A stretch of 64,000 nucleotides of DNA from Loripinus fragilis (Eukaryota; Mollusca; Bivalvia; Lucinida; Lucinidae), in NCBI GenBank assembly GCA_964019695.1, contig OZ026518.1, positions 76,129,912-76,193,911 on the forward strand, in the 5' to 3' direction. The position numbers and the translations under genes are program-made. Positions 21,350 to 32,269 of this stretch are shown here, in pieces (positions within the stretch are counted from its first letter, which is position 1; each line of letters starts with the position of its first letter). The notes beneath the pieces were generated by a model, which did no database searches, was not told the origin of the DNA, and was given only the letters and a program-made list of their open reading frames with translations.

Positions 21350-22840
21350 ATATTAACTTGTGTAGACAGTGAGTTTTGAGAATTTGTTTTTTCACAATTC
21401 TTCCAGGACACATTTTATACATGGAATACCCATTTAGGCACTTGTATGGTAGAAATTATTAAGCCCAGTTGTCAAGCAAAAGCAAGCAAACATAAGTTTT
21501 TTTTATTTGAATAATAGACTGAATGCTCCTCTAAACTAAAAAAGAATATTGAATACTTATATAGGCATTTTCATTAGAAATACACCCGTTTTAGGTCTTA
21601 AAATCAGTTAAAGGGGGTGGGTGTGTATTTTGGATCGCTTTGTTAAGGTTATGCTTTAAATAGCCATTTTGTCTATTTGATCATACCAAGGACACTTCCG
21701 TTAATTATGAGAAAGCAAAAGTTGTTTGTTTTATTTATATGCAACCTCAAAAAGTGACATTCACATTTGTTCAAATAAACATGAAACAGGTCTCGTCTAG
21801 GTTGGCAGAGTTCATAGCAGTAGGCAGAACAAAGAGAAGTTACAGGTTCAAAGAGAAAGTTAATGTGTTGATAAATTATGTTTTGATATATAGCTTTATA
21901 AAGGCCCAGAATATACCATAACTCATTGTTATTATGAAGCTTAAATGTTAAATTTGCATGTACATATTTTTACACATGAGTCTATGTTCCATAACAAAAA
22001 CGAATTCTAGCATTTGTTTAGTTAAATAAAATTGGTGGTGAGACATACCTAAAGATCATTATTGATGCTGGTAAAGCAGGAATAATGTAGACTCAATAAC
22101 ACCGAGTCATTTCTATATACTTTTTCTTGCAATGTTGACATTGTTGGGTGATTTTTTATTGGCAAAAGGATTCTGTCCAATAGGCATGCTCATTTTTTTT
22201 CTTTTATCATTATTTTTACTTTAAACATTCTGTCAATGTTTTAGTACACCCATGTTTCGCAAAAGTACTTTTTAAATGATGGTTTAAGAAAAACAACAAA
22301 CTTGCAGCTATTTTCCGTAGCAAATGTGAAATGTGAATAGCTCATAGCGGTTTCCACTTTGAAACACCAGATGCAGTGTTTTAAAGTCCCATGTCTTGCC
22401 ACTAGCCAATATGATAATCTTTGTTTTTCTTTTCAGAACATTTGATTAAAAATCAAATAAGTTATGCAGTGGTCTATACAGTTTCATTTAATCACAAACC
22501 GATGAACATTTCAATGTTTAATCATTTACTACTGATCCTAATAAAATGATATCTAGCTTGTTAGTACCATGATTCCTTGTTTTATACGATCAAACATTAG
22601 TTTTACTGCATAGTATCGAAATAATCATAGCAGTGCATATTCAAATCTAAATAACTATGTCATATGCTCCCACACACAGGTTCCATTTTTGAACTTTTGT
22701 TATTCATCAACGATGTAAATGGTGTGGGTCATATTTATACACGTTTTAAGTTCCCTGACATCAAAAGCATGCTTATCCAGAAAAGTTCATTTTTTCACAA
22801 TTTTACATTTTGAAAATGTATCAGTTTTGGTAGAATGGCT
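21350..22840. other. AT-rich intergenic sequence, no gene seen
   Basis: A 60-aa ORF at 21739-21921 shows no motif. No repeat structure was recognised. Confidence 0.35.
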
Positions 22841-23386
22841 AATTAGAGGTGTTCTAGGACTATTTCGTCTCGCAAAAAAGTAACAAAGGCGGGCCCTGGA
22901 CTAAGCTGGGAGAAGGAAGGGGTTCCCCCTCATGGTGAACAATTGTTCTGGAATGTGACCTCCGACCTGAGGGTATTTCCGTATTACGTAATGCTATTTT
23001 CGCCAGGGCGGCGCAACAGCCTAAATCAGCGAGCCTCGTCTCATTAGGGGGTGCTTGCTGAGGACTGCTACTTTTCTCGCATTTTTCTCACTTCTAAAGA
23101 AATGCCCTTATGCCCGTCACGTATAAATATACTACGTCGTGGCCTTCTATGGCCGCAGAGAAGTACGGACGCGAGAGGGATGTGCTGGTATGCATGTCAA
23201 TTCTTCCCACCATCTGTCGCAAAAACGGTCGCAAAAAGGCGCACCCTGTTCTATGCTATAGCCTGTCGAGGCTAGAATGTGGAGAAAATGTGGAATAATG
23301 AGGAAAATTATGAAGAGAATGTGGAGAAATGTGGGAAAATGTGGAAGAAGGTGGAATGAATGTATTTATCCGCACACCTACACCAT

Positions 23387-23778
23387 CATAGACGCCCAGA
23401 GGGGGGGGGGGGTACTCTCAAATTTTCTTCATACATATGCTTGGGCCCAGCATCTACCCTTCACCCCCAAAAATATCAGGAATTTCAAGAACCCCAAAAA
23501 AATATTTGAAATTTTAGCAACCCAAAAAATATCCCATTCTGTACAATGACCTTAAGAAAAGAACCTAAAATGCATAGAAATAACCCCTAAATATAGTCCA
23601 ATTTTGTGATGACCCCCCAAAAAACTGACAAAATCTTCATTCCCCAAAATTTTTTATTTTTCTGAAAACCCCCAAAATTAATGAAATTCAAAATTTTCAA
23701 CGCAAAAAATTGACCAGAGCCTACGTATGCATGAAAATATCAGAGTACCCCCCCCCCCCCCCACACCGGTCATAGACG
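23387..23778. mobile_element. MITE with GGGGGGTACTCT termini nested in the left arm
   Basis: The left end GGGGGGTACTCTCAAATTTT and the complement of the right end (TATCAGAGTACCCCCC) are inverted copies; ATACATATG and CGTATGCAT extend the match inward. TCATAGACG flanks both sides (23386-23394, 23770-23778), a candidate 9-bp target duplication as in Mutator-like elements. The interior is full of CCCCAAAAA words and has no ORF of note. Confidence 0.7.
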
Positions 23779-24036
23779 TTCCGTATTATAAGGCAGGGCA
23801 ATGATGCTTTTAGAGACTAATTGCAGTTAAACTGAAAAACAATAGTTAAGTAAGGCTGACTAGAAAATCATGCTATACCTATTACGCAAGTTTAAAGAAA
23901 AACTAACCGAAAACAAACTCGCAAGATTCAAACCCTTTATTAATACTCGTTCAATAACAAAGACAATATTACAGACTCAAGTGTATTTAAAAACACGTCA
24001 GAATCACTTTTCTTAATCAAAACATCATGTCTCTCT

Positions 24037-24077
24037 TTGCTTCTTCTTCTTCTTCATCCTCATCATCTTCTTCATCA
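24037..24077. repeat. TTC/TCA-rich tract
   Basis: A TTCTTCTTC...TCATCC run that encodes the acidic tail of the minus-strand pseudogene. Not a separate feature; the plus-strand poly-Ser ORF is its shadow. Confidence 0.7.
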
Positions 24078-24138
24078 CTGGATAATGCTGGCTCCTTGTA
24101 TTGTTCAAACTTAATTTCTATCAAGTGGCGGCGTTTCC

Positions 24139-24504
24139 TTAAAGAGACTAAGTCTGCAACTATGAACATTTTTCGAAAAAAAAATATTTTCTTTTTAAAT
24201 CATTTGTAAAAGCAGAATTAAGTTAAGTTTTCAGAATAATAAATCTGTTCACTATAGCTGAAAACTGCATGGAAAAGTGAATTATCTTATAAAAACAGGT
24301 GTTTTTTCTTTTGCGTCCCTCCAATAATTATAGATAGTCAAGTTTTAACATAAATGCTGTTGTTTTGATGCTGATAATTTGTAAAGATTTACGAAATTGG
24401 TAAAATGTATACCTGAATTTTAGTTTTTTTATCTGTGTTCTTGAAAAATAGAAACATTATTTCAAAAATTAAAAGATCAAAAGTTACAGACTATGCAGCT
24501 TTAA
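24139..24504. mobile_element. MITE with TTAA target site, copy 1
   Basis: TTAA at both ends (24139-24142, 24501-24504). The right end AAGTTACAGACTATGCAGCT TTAA is mirrored, with changes, by TTAA AGAGACTAAGTCTGCAACT at left. Removing the insert with one TTAA restores the reading frame of the surrounding pseudogene, which supports TTAA as the duplicated target, as in piggyBac-type elements. A second copy lies at 33452-33826. Confidence 0.8.
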
Positions 24505-26099
24505 GGCTTTCCTGACTGATACGTCCTAATCTAGATTGTCATCAACCCTAAAACACTTTGCTGTCTGCATGACTTTCTTGAAGACATAGTCTTATTTAAA
24601 CTCTAGAAAGGTCTCTACCGAACCTCTGAATCTCTCAACTAGCTTCTGTTCATATGCAGGCTTTAATATGTCAAAAGTCATTTCCATGGCCTATTCGGAA
24701 GTTAATTTGGAACTTAGACGCATCCGTTCTCACACCTCTTGTTCAAACTGATCTCACATCTCGTCGCACGTCACTGTTCCATATGTCGACTTTTTTGTCT
24801 TCTTAAGTTCCTTTCAGTTTTCTATGCCATCGTCTTCTACAGATCCTATATTGGATGACATGTCGTCAAAGATTTCGCGTTCTCTTTCTGTTTTTGACTC
24901 ATGATGGGCCCTTTGCAAACGTTTCTGTACCTTTTTAAACTGTCTGGATTGTACTCATTTGTATGGCTTCTCTCTGAATGATACTATTTTGAATGGAAGC
25001 AATATCCTATAGTCTTTCATAAACTATCTGACCTACGTTTTTGTAGTCTTTCCACCGGCCGCGTTCGCTGCTCCACCTTTTTGCACTATAACAGATATAT
25101 TAGCCTTTCTTAGCCACAAAACATCATTATTTCTTTTTCTCAAGGACTTCGTAGTCTCGCCATGAGGCTTTAATTCCTCCTTAGCAAGGGCCACCACTTC
25201 CTGTACTGATGAAACGAGGTAAGCAGCTGGCCAATTGACTATTCTATGCAGAATATTCGTTGTTGACAGATGAAATGAATTCATGGTTGGTGTCTTGGGG
25301 GTATAACGATCTTTCGCTGATCCGTAGGGTGTTGAATTCGTCAAGATACTCATCCTCCTAACAGAATGATATTTTGTCTAGAAAGTGAAGAACTAACTCT
25401 TTTCTTTGTTTGCGTCTGCATTTATAAGTGAGATGGTCGCATACTTAAAATTGATCACGAGGAGATAAAGAGTCATAGAAGAGGAGAAGTTAAAAGACAA
25501 GAAGTGACAATAAGTCATATATAGTTTTTCAGTTTAACCTCAGTTCATCTCTATAAGCGTTATAACCCTGCCCATAATACCTTCCAATTTCTTCCTCATC
25601 CATATTCACTCCACAATTTTCCACATTTCTCCAAGTTTGCCACACAATTTCCCACATTTCTCCACATTATCTCCACAGTCAAGCTACAATAGGCCATAGC
25701 ATATTACAGGACACACCTTTTGTGACTGTTTCCAGTGAAAAGAAAACAAATGGTTGGGAGGATCGGCATGCATCCCAGCACATCCCTCCCATGTCCGTAC
25801 ATCTCGGCTGTCGCTGAAGGCCACAATATAGTAGGGCCATAAGAGAATTTCTTTAGAAGATGGAAAATGTGGGAAAAGGAGCAGTCCTCCACAGGCAACC
25901 CCAAATGAGACAGGACTCACTGATTAAGGCGGTTGTGTAACCCTGGCGTAGGTAGCTTGACGACAGGAGGAAATACCCTCAGGTCGGAGGTCGCATTCCA
26001 GAACAATAATTCACCACAAGGGGGAACCCCGTCCTTCTCTCGGCTTTGTAGGGTGACGTGTTACGTTTTCGCAAGACAAAATAATCCTAGAACACCTCT

Positions 26100-26689
26100 C
26101 ATATGTAAATATTTGATTAGAAAATGTCATAACTTATATAGGGTAAATATTTTGATTCAGAAAAATGTCTGTCTTCATTGTTTGAGACTCAGCCTGCTCA
26201 TCTATAGAGACTACCTAGAATATTGAAACTTTGCGTATAGCAAATGAGCTATTATTCTTTAAAGATAGCGAATAACAAAGGCACTGATGAGACTGGGTGG
26301 ATGCGCTGTCTGGTCTGGATGTTCGCAAGGATTATAAAATTAGGATTTCTTGCACAGAGGCTCAATTAATATGTATAGGACGGACAGCAGCCTAAGCCAC
26401 GGGGTGGAGTGGGCTTAACATATATTAGCAGGATAAATACAACATATGAGAGCTTTAAAGCAAGAAAACTGTTTTTAGGGGTTGAGTTGGTATGAGCTGT
26501 TGAAATTTCATGTTCAGTTAAGTTGAGAACTGTTAATCAAAATATATCCATTTACATGTTAATTTCCAGTTGTTAAACGGATTTGATTTATTTCCTGCAT
26601 AACATGCGCCCAATGCAAGAAAACTGGTTATGATCATTGTATTACGGATTCTTAGGTGATTACGTTTGTTTGTGTTGTTGTTTTACGTC
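26100..26689. other. Intergenic, fragment of repeat family A
   Basis: Positions 26375-26415 (GGACGGACAGCAGCCTAAGC CACGG) match the end of family A (7470-7490). The rest is AT-rich with no gene. Confidence 0.45.
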
Positions 26690-26744
26690 CCAGTCAACAC
26701 TTTTTCAGTCACATCAGTACGTTTTCTTGTCCTTTTGGGCTAAA

Positions 26745-26880
26745 TCAATAATAATTAATCAGAGGATAGTGTGTCTTGCTCAATTACACAACGCAGTGCC
26801 TCCAGTGAGTCTCGAACCAGCGATTCATCCGATCTCAAGTCTAACAATCTACCAGTGAGTCACCGCACTCCTCTTCCTTC
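26745..26880 (-). repeat. tRNA-derived SINE 1 upstream of the protease gene
   Basis: On the minus strand, GTGACTCACTGGTAGATTGT fits an A box with D-arm and ATCGCTGGTTCGAGACTCAC a perfect B box. These are followed by GTTGTGTAATTGAGCAAGAC ACAC, a diverged form of the GTGTCCTT...AGACACTTT central block. Confidence 0.7.
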
Positions 26881-26894
26881 GTGCTAGGTTCTAA

Positions 26895-27012
26895 ACACTA
26901 AGGATAAAGTGTCTTCTTGCTCGAGGACACAACATAATACCTTCTGTGATTATCAAACCTGCGACCTCTTGATCTCAAGTCGAGCACACTACCATTGAGC
27001 CTTTGAGCCCCA
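26895..27012 (-). repeat. tRNA-derived SINE 2 upstream of the protease gene
   Basis: On the minus strand, GGCTCAATGGTAGTGTGCTC (A box/D-arm), CTTGAGATCAAGAGGTCGCA, GGTTTGATAATC (B box with one change), then TTGTGTCCTCGAGCAAGAAG ACACTTTATCC. Same family as SINE 1, arranged as a tandem pair transcribed away from the gene. Confidence 0.7.
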
Positions 27013-27077
27013 TAGTGCCACAAGAAACCATGATTTTGACGATGTTATGTTAGCATGTATAGATAATTTTCTTAATT

Positions 27078-28736
27078 ATGATTTTAAGCAAATTCTCTAT
27101 GTCGAAGTCGGAGTTGCACTATGCTGTGATGGGATGTCTGGTCGAGGATGAAAACGGGAGAGTATATGGTGTAACGTGCCAACATGTGACTGGTGCTGCA
27201 GATGGAATATTTCATGTTGAAAATGAGTTCGGCAAACTGATTCAAGTTGGGCGTACCATCCAGTTTCGCAAAGACGATGCGTTAGAACACGATATCGACA
27301 TGATAGAGTTAGATGACGCCGTGCAAGCAATATGCAATACAACATATCGAAATTCACAGGGAAAACCGAGTTCGTGTAGACTATACGAAGGACCAATTAA
27401 AAAGTTATACGGGAAGGAGGTTTTCCATTGCTTTGTTGAGAGTGAGTCAAAAGGAGATGCAGGTATTTATGGGAGAGTTTGTGACGCTAAAACACATGAA
27501 AAACATTCTGATTTGATCAATCTTTCACATAACTTTATAGTTGATGGTTGTAATTCCCCTTTTGCGAAAGAGGGAGATAGCGGAAGGATTGTAGGCACAA
27601 TCAGTAGCGATGGGGTCCTTGAACTCGTTGGTGTTGTAGTAGCTGGCAAATTTGAACTGGCAAGTGAGACTGTATCCAGGAATACTACCCTGTGCCTCCT
27701 TTTAAATAGTGGATTGAAAGTGTTAAGTAAATATTACAAAAAATCTTTGCGCCTTCGAAATATGAATTCAGAAGTTGCTAAAACGAATAAACTGAAAGAA
27801 GGAAGTATAATTTGGTTCAAAACCCCTGAACAAATAAAACTACCAGATTTCGATTTATGTGAACACTTGGAAATGTTGACTGCCTGCTTTAGTATTAAAG
27901 AAAAGCCAGACAATGTACAGATGCTAGTTAGTTTCGAAATCAAAATGAGTAATAAGGTATTTTCACGTGAAGACGTTGCATCAGATGAATACACATTCGA
28001 CCAATCTGATCAAAACTGTGTATTTAGATCCATGCTCGCTTGCCAATATATGTACGAGAAACGTTTTAAAGAGGCAGAAGAGCATTTAAAAACTGCCTGC
28101 AGGATGGTAACAAGTAGAAGCAGATTCCCTGTCAGACTGCTCTGTAAGGTTATTAGTTATGCAACCTGGTTCTTTCTGGATATGAACAAACTTGATGAAA
28201 TGAAGTTATTGTTAGATGCTGGGCTAGAATTTATGGAAGAAACGCAACATTTTCTATCATTTCCAACAGAAAGTATAGGCTATCAGTATTATGATTACTC
28301 AAGATATTATCTTAGACTAAACGAGACAGATAAAGCTGCTGAAATGGCGCAGAAGGCTGTCACATATTTCAGGGATGAAGAAAGAAAAGACGACAGATCG
28401 CCAAATAGGTTGATCCTAGCCATTTCACAACTTGCGCTGATCAAACTCGGATGTGGTGAAGAATTCGAGACGTGTGACCGTGAAATAACAAGGAGTACCA
28501 TAGACGAAGTCGGCGATTATCTAAATGAATTAGAAAGTATTGCGGACGAACAACCTTCTGTGCAGTTGACAGATTATCTAATAGCTCATTGTGACTGGCA
28601 ATTTAGACTTGGCAATATTCCATATGCTTTAAAATCCGCAAGGAAATGTCTAGCGATTGCTGAGAAAAACAGTCTGAAGGATGAAATATTGTGGTCAACA
28701 AAACGCATAGTAAAACTCCAAAGAATGCAGCGTTGA
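27078..28736 (+). CDS. Trypsin-like serine protease domain with C-terminal TPR-like helices
   Basis: An intact, uninterrupted 552-codon frame, the only convincing gene in the window. Residues ~10-215 look like a chymotrypsin-fold peptidase. GVTCQHV holds the likely catalytic His36, HDIDMIELDD the likely Asp72, and FAKEGDSGRIVG the nucleophile Ser168 in the classic GDSG. Residues ~310-552 are helical repeats with TPR-like periodicity: ACQYMYEKRFKEAEEHLKTA at 319-340, YYDYSRYYLRLNETDKAAEM at 404-423, and AHCDWQFRLGNIPYALKSAR at 503-522. No signal peptide or membrane segment is seen, so the product is probably intracellular. Substrate and partner are unknown. The first ATG is used; Met8 (SMSKSEL) is an alternative. 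A splice acceptor is possible just upstream (TTATGATTTTAAG), so this could be the last exon of a larger gene. The domain pairing suggests regulated proteolysis, perhaps in stress or immunity; that is inference. Confidence 0.8.
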   Translation: MILSKFSMSKSELHYAVMGCLVEDENGRVYGVTCQHVTGAADGIFHVENEFGKLIQVGRTIQFRKDDALEHDIDMIELDDAVQAICNTTYRNSQGKPSSCRLYEGPIKKLYGKEVFHCFVESESKGDAGIYGRVCDAKTHEKHSDLINLSHNFIVDGCNSPFAKEGDSGRIVGTISSDGVLELVGVVVAGKFELASETVSRNTTLCLLLNSGLKVLSKYYKKSLRLRNMNSEVAKTNKLKEGSIIWFKTPEQIKLPDFDLCEHLEMLTACFSIKEKPDNVQMLVSFEIKMSNKVFSREDVASDEYTFDQSDQNCVFRSMLACQYMYEKRFKEAEEHLKTACRMVTSRSRFPVRLLCKVISYATWFFLDMNKLDEMKLLLDAGLEFMEETQHFLSFPTESIGYQYYDYSRYYLRLNETDKAAEMAQKAVTYFRDEERKDDRSPNRLILAISQLALIKLGCGEEFETCDREITRSTIDEVGDYLNELESIADEQPSVQLTDYLIAHCDWQFRLGNIPYALKSARKCLAIAEKNSLKDEILWSTKRIVKLQRMQR

Positions 28737-29915
28737 TTCTTCATATGGTTGGAATATAAACACTGCAATCATGCGCGGATCCAGAGTGGAGGGGACAGAG
28801 GTTCCAGACCCCACCCTGAACGATCACAAAGCTATAGGGTTTCTAAGCAATACTGGACTGGATACCCTAAAGAATTGCAAAGATAACAATTCAGCTTTCA
28901 ATGTTGGACAATCGTCCCCCTGCCAGCGAAACACCATTGAAGTGGCGTGTTCGCTGGCGGGCTGATAATGGTCTGCTTTTCATGGTATTTGAAACCTCTC
29001 TCTCCTCATCAACTAATAACACACAAAAAACAAAAAAAAACCCGTCAGAGTTGGGTAACAAAAAAAACGTTGTCAGAGTTGGAAGTTGGACCCTCTATGA
29101 CAAAACTTTCTGGATCGCGCATGGCAATGACAACATCAAAAGTGTTTCTCTTGCGAAACATGTTATTCGAGTAGCATTGTCTTTCATTAGGTACTAAAAT
29201 ATTACTCCTGTTACTTTTTTATTCATTACGTATGAACAATTTTACAACATGTTCAGCAACTTTTTTCAGTCCAAGCTTGTCTAGTACTGTTTTCTTTGAT
29301 TTTTAGTGAAAGATATCTTAATTTGATGTTTTTATACATTTTATATTGTGCCATTTTTTCGCGAATATATAAAAATAAAAATAAAGTTAATGCAATGGAA
29401 AATGGCGCGTTCGCTTAATGTCCATATACTGTTAGCAGTCAATGTAATTTGTAGAGGGTGTATGCAAGAACTGAGGTATGGTAATGACTCTTTTTCTGAA
29501 AACGTTTCTATGTATCCAGCTTCACCTCAAACTTACTTGTTATAGCTACAATGTATACATAATAGCTTTCGCCAGTATTTGACAAGATTGAAACATTTTT
29601 TTGCTGCATTGAGAATGTTTTTTTTTATAATGTGCAGAGTGGTATTTGACTGCTAAGTTATTGAACCAAAGTTATTGATATCATAAAATTCGTAAAGCAG
29701 TTTCTAAATTCTACCACAGACACTCAGAGTTGATTGTTAAGTACTATATTGGTATTAAAACTATTCTGTAACAGGTCATATAAGAGCAAGTATTTATGGT
29801 GGTTTAGTTTATAAGTTCAAAAGATTGTTGGAAAACCTAATTTTAATGATCAATTCAAAAAGATAATTAAACGTCATGAAAAAAGTTGTATATAACATGG
29901 TTATCATGCGACAGT
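28737..29915. other. 3' flank of the protease gene, no further gene
   Basis: AATATAAA at 28753-28760 is a weak polyadenylation-like word. A hairpin at 28921-28960 (TGCCAGCGAAACACC / GTGGCGTGTTCGCTGGC) is visible. Small ORFs here show no domain. Confidence 0.4.
28921..28960. repeat. Hairpin, GCCAGCGAA / TTCGCTGGC
   Basis: GCCAGCGAAACACC and GTGGCGTGTTCGCTGGC pair with a one-base bulge around a ~6-base loop. It may be a MITE end or chance; function unknown. Confidence 0.55.
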
Positions 29916-29924
29916 CTGCATAAA

Positions 29925-30215
29925 TAGTAAGTGAGTACGATCAGGAAATACCACAATCACAAACTGCAGACAAACCCATGGCACCACATAGAAGAGCCAC
30001 ACAACAATAACGAGATACGAGGAAGACAAGCTTAGCAAAGCAACCAGCATATGTCTGGTGTCTGGTTGTAAAGTAAGGAAAAGGGCAAAGATCAGGAATC
30101 GATACAATCCAATCACTGTTTATTTAATTATAGTTATGGTTTCCTCTTTTATTGCACGACCGTGTGTCAGGCCTCAGACTCAATGACGGCCCTGACGTAA
30201 AGCTTTAATCAGTTG
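29925..30215. repeat. Dispersed repeat family A, rearranged copy
   Basis: 29925-30060 follows family A in plus orientation (AGTGAGTACGATCAGGAAAT, ACCACAATCACAAACTGCAG). 30130-30215 matches the family's other end in minus orientation (TTTCCTCTTTTATTGCACGA, CAGGCCTCAGACTCAATGAC). The copy is therefore internally inverted. Confidence 0.7.
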
Positions 30216-31800
30216 GTTTGTCGTTGATTCTTGAAAAACTCATACAATTTCAAAAGCAAAAAAAGAGTGTAAAATGAAGAGTCTTTTGAAAATATGCAAT
30301 ATTTTGACAATGCAATATTTTGACACCCGATATACACCATTTCAAATATATTTGAGTTACAGACTGTTGAACGTACTCGTTACGGAGGAGAGATTCAGTG
30401 TTTGAGCTATGCTTAAACACTAAGTGTATACTGAAACCAAGTTCTAATCGGCCACCTTACATTTTTACGCTAGTTCAGAAAGTAAAACATAGGGTATACA
30501 AAATTCAGTCTTTTATAAATGAAGCAATACTTTGCCGAGACTCTGCAAGTTATTTCATTTAAAAATGATGTGTAATTCTTGCACGGACGAAGTTAGAGAA
30601 AAGGTACTCTCAATTCAAAAAGTCACATTTTTTCTATGATATAAAATATTCAACAGAGACGTTATCAAATTTATGTTTTTGTTTGTTTGAAGATGTTACT
30701 GACTACCGTGATTTAAGAAGAATGAACCTCAAAAGTTTTATTTTGATAGGACTCTTCGTTTTTTCTACACAATAACATAAGACAAACACTTTAAGCAGCT
30801 TAATCATAGAAATTCAGCTTTAAGCTTGCAATTTACATACAAAATTTGCACTGCTCTGTACGTTTTATTATCAGCGACACAGGATTGAAATTTTAAGCAA
30901 TTATTTATTATCACCAGACGTCACCGTTCTCTTTTGAGAATTGAAAAAAAATATACTACTATCAAATTGAATTTTAAACTTTCACATTGAAACCAGAAGT
31001 GTGCAGTAGCCATAAAAATTTAATAGTCAAAAATGTACTAATCATGTTCTACTGTGTTTGGCATACAGTGTTCAGATAAAATAAAGTGCATTTAATAATT
31101 TTAGCATGAGTTATTGATGAATTTCAAAAATCTCAAAATTTTCGAAAAATGCAATATTTTTAAAAATGCCTAAAAAATTACCATAAGCGAAATTTCAATT
31201 CTTTAGTGTTTTTCAAGTCGAGTAGACTAGTTTGTAACCACATACACTTCATTTTTTAAAACTACACTCAAATCCATTTTTTCTTAAAAAGTGGATTTTT
31301 GTATCCAAAACAACGCTAAACTTTTGCCCATTAAAATACACATATTTCGGCAAAAATTCATTTCAATGGCAGAAATAATGAGTTTGAAAAGTGACCGATT
31401 AGATCTTGGTTTCAGTGTATTTATTGATCTTGCAAATGAACAATAATTAACTGTGCTTCTAATCATCTTTCTGAGTAATTCATAGTGCTCTCTTCCATGA
31501 CGTTTCATCTAACTTCCATAAATTTTTCTCCGTAACGACAGAACATAGCAAAATTATGCACTTAAACAGAAAACAAAAATGTTAAACTTTGGTTTGCTTG
31601 TAGAAAGGGGTATGATTCGCAGTCAATATACCCATAATTGTTGCGATACATACAGTGGTTTCAGTTTCACGTTATGGAGGTGCGAAGTTACGGAGGAGAG
31701 CAGAAATTTTGTTAAAGAGTTGGTAAACTTGCAATTTTGTTCCAGTCACCTGTTAACCATTTCATATCATCTCACCCTGGCCCAAACTATTAAACATTTA
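30216..31800. other. AT-rich sequence with recurring TTACGGAGGAGAG word
   Basis: No gene. The word GTTACGGAGGAGAG is at 30376-30395 and ~31688, TTATGGAGG at ~31672 and, beyond this stretch, TTATGGAGGAGAG at ~32088. The complement, CTCCGTAACG, is at ~31529. These may be parts of one decayed repeat. Confidence 0.4.
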
Positions 31801-32039
31801 TGAGCCGCAACATGAGATTTCCAACAATGTGGTATGTGCGCCCAGCAAAGGCTCAGACCAGCCTGTGCATACGCACAGTCTGGCCAGAGCCTTTGCTAGT
31901 CGCTTGAATATTCTATGACTGTTAAGCTACTGACTGAGAATCATTTTAAGGTTCTAATCTTTCCAGGAGGCTACATAGGCTCGTCTGAGTCTACACTTGT
32001 CAAAATGCCACAATGTTGGAAATCACGTGTTGTTGCTCA
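31801..32039. mobile_element. 239-bp MITE with 32-bp TIRs, copy 2
   Basis: Same length and layout as 19320-19558, with more diverged ends: TGAGCCGCAACATGAGATTT at left, TGTTGGAAATCACG and GTTGTTGCTCA at right. TA lies directly outside both ends, a possible TA target duplication. Confidence 0.88.
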
Positions 32040-32269
32040 TATGTCGAATTATTCACTACTCTCCCTTTTCTGCTTAAAAGCACTGTTATGGAGGAGAGTC
32101 TCTGAAAGGTGACAAATAAACTACACCCTATTAATTGTGATGATATGTTAATTTCAATCCAGTAAAAGGAAGGTATAGTTTTATTAATCAGCAAACTGAC
32201 AGGATGTAGGTCCGTTACGGTAGGTGAGTGCAGTTCTGGTGACACTGTAATTTTTGCAATTTTGTCTAG

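Larger units (their letters stand above)
24027..25353 (-). pseudogene. Decayed element-borne gene with acidic C-terminal tail
   Basis: Not recognised as a known family. The minus strand opens with a 106-codon segment (25353-25033: MSILTNSTPYGSAKDRYTPK ... then basic residues). After a frame change, reading continues through a highly charged region (KKVQKRLQRAHHESKTERER, then EIFDDMSSN) and LKPAYEQKLVERFRGSVETF, with about seven stops. The last part is interrupted at a TTAA by a MITE (24139-24504). Across the insertion the frame rejoins as VRKAL|RKRRHLIEIKFEQYKE, followed by an acidic run (SSDEEDDEDEEEEE, then AKRDMMF and stop). Its place between the long TIRs suggests it was the element's own protein, possibly a transposase or accessory DNA-binding protein. 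No DDE residues could be placed. Confidence 0.6.
22845..26099. mobile_element. 3.25-kb DNA element with ~500-bp terminal inverted repeats
   Basis: The left arm (22845-23345) and the complement of the right arm (25598-26099) align throughout. Both start AGAGGTGTTCTAGGA and include GGGGTTCCCCCT, TGTTCTGGAATG, CGACCTCCGACCTGAGGGTA and GGAGGACTGCT, and end in stretches rich in TGTGGAGAAATGTGG. Length and layout fit a class II transposon with unusually long TIRs. The interior carries a decayed minus-strand gene and two younger MITEs. No target duplication is visible at the outer ends (AATT at left, CATA at right). The small ORFs in the arms (23051-23298, 25684-25920) are shared because the arms are homologous and are not genes. 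Confidence 0.8.

Noticed and set aside
28771..29197. ORFs just downstream of the protease gene as additional exons
   Set aside because: No domain, no splice signals tied to the gene's frame, and the protease ORF ends in its own stop with helices intact to the end.
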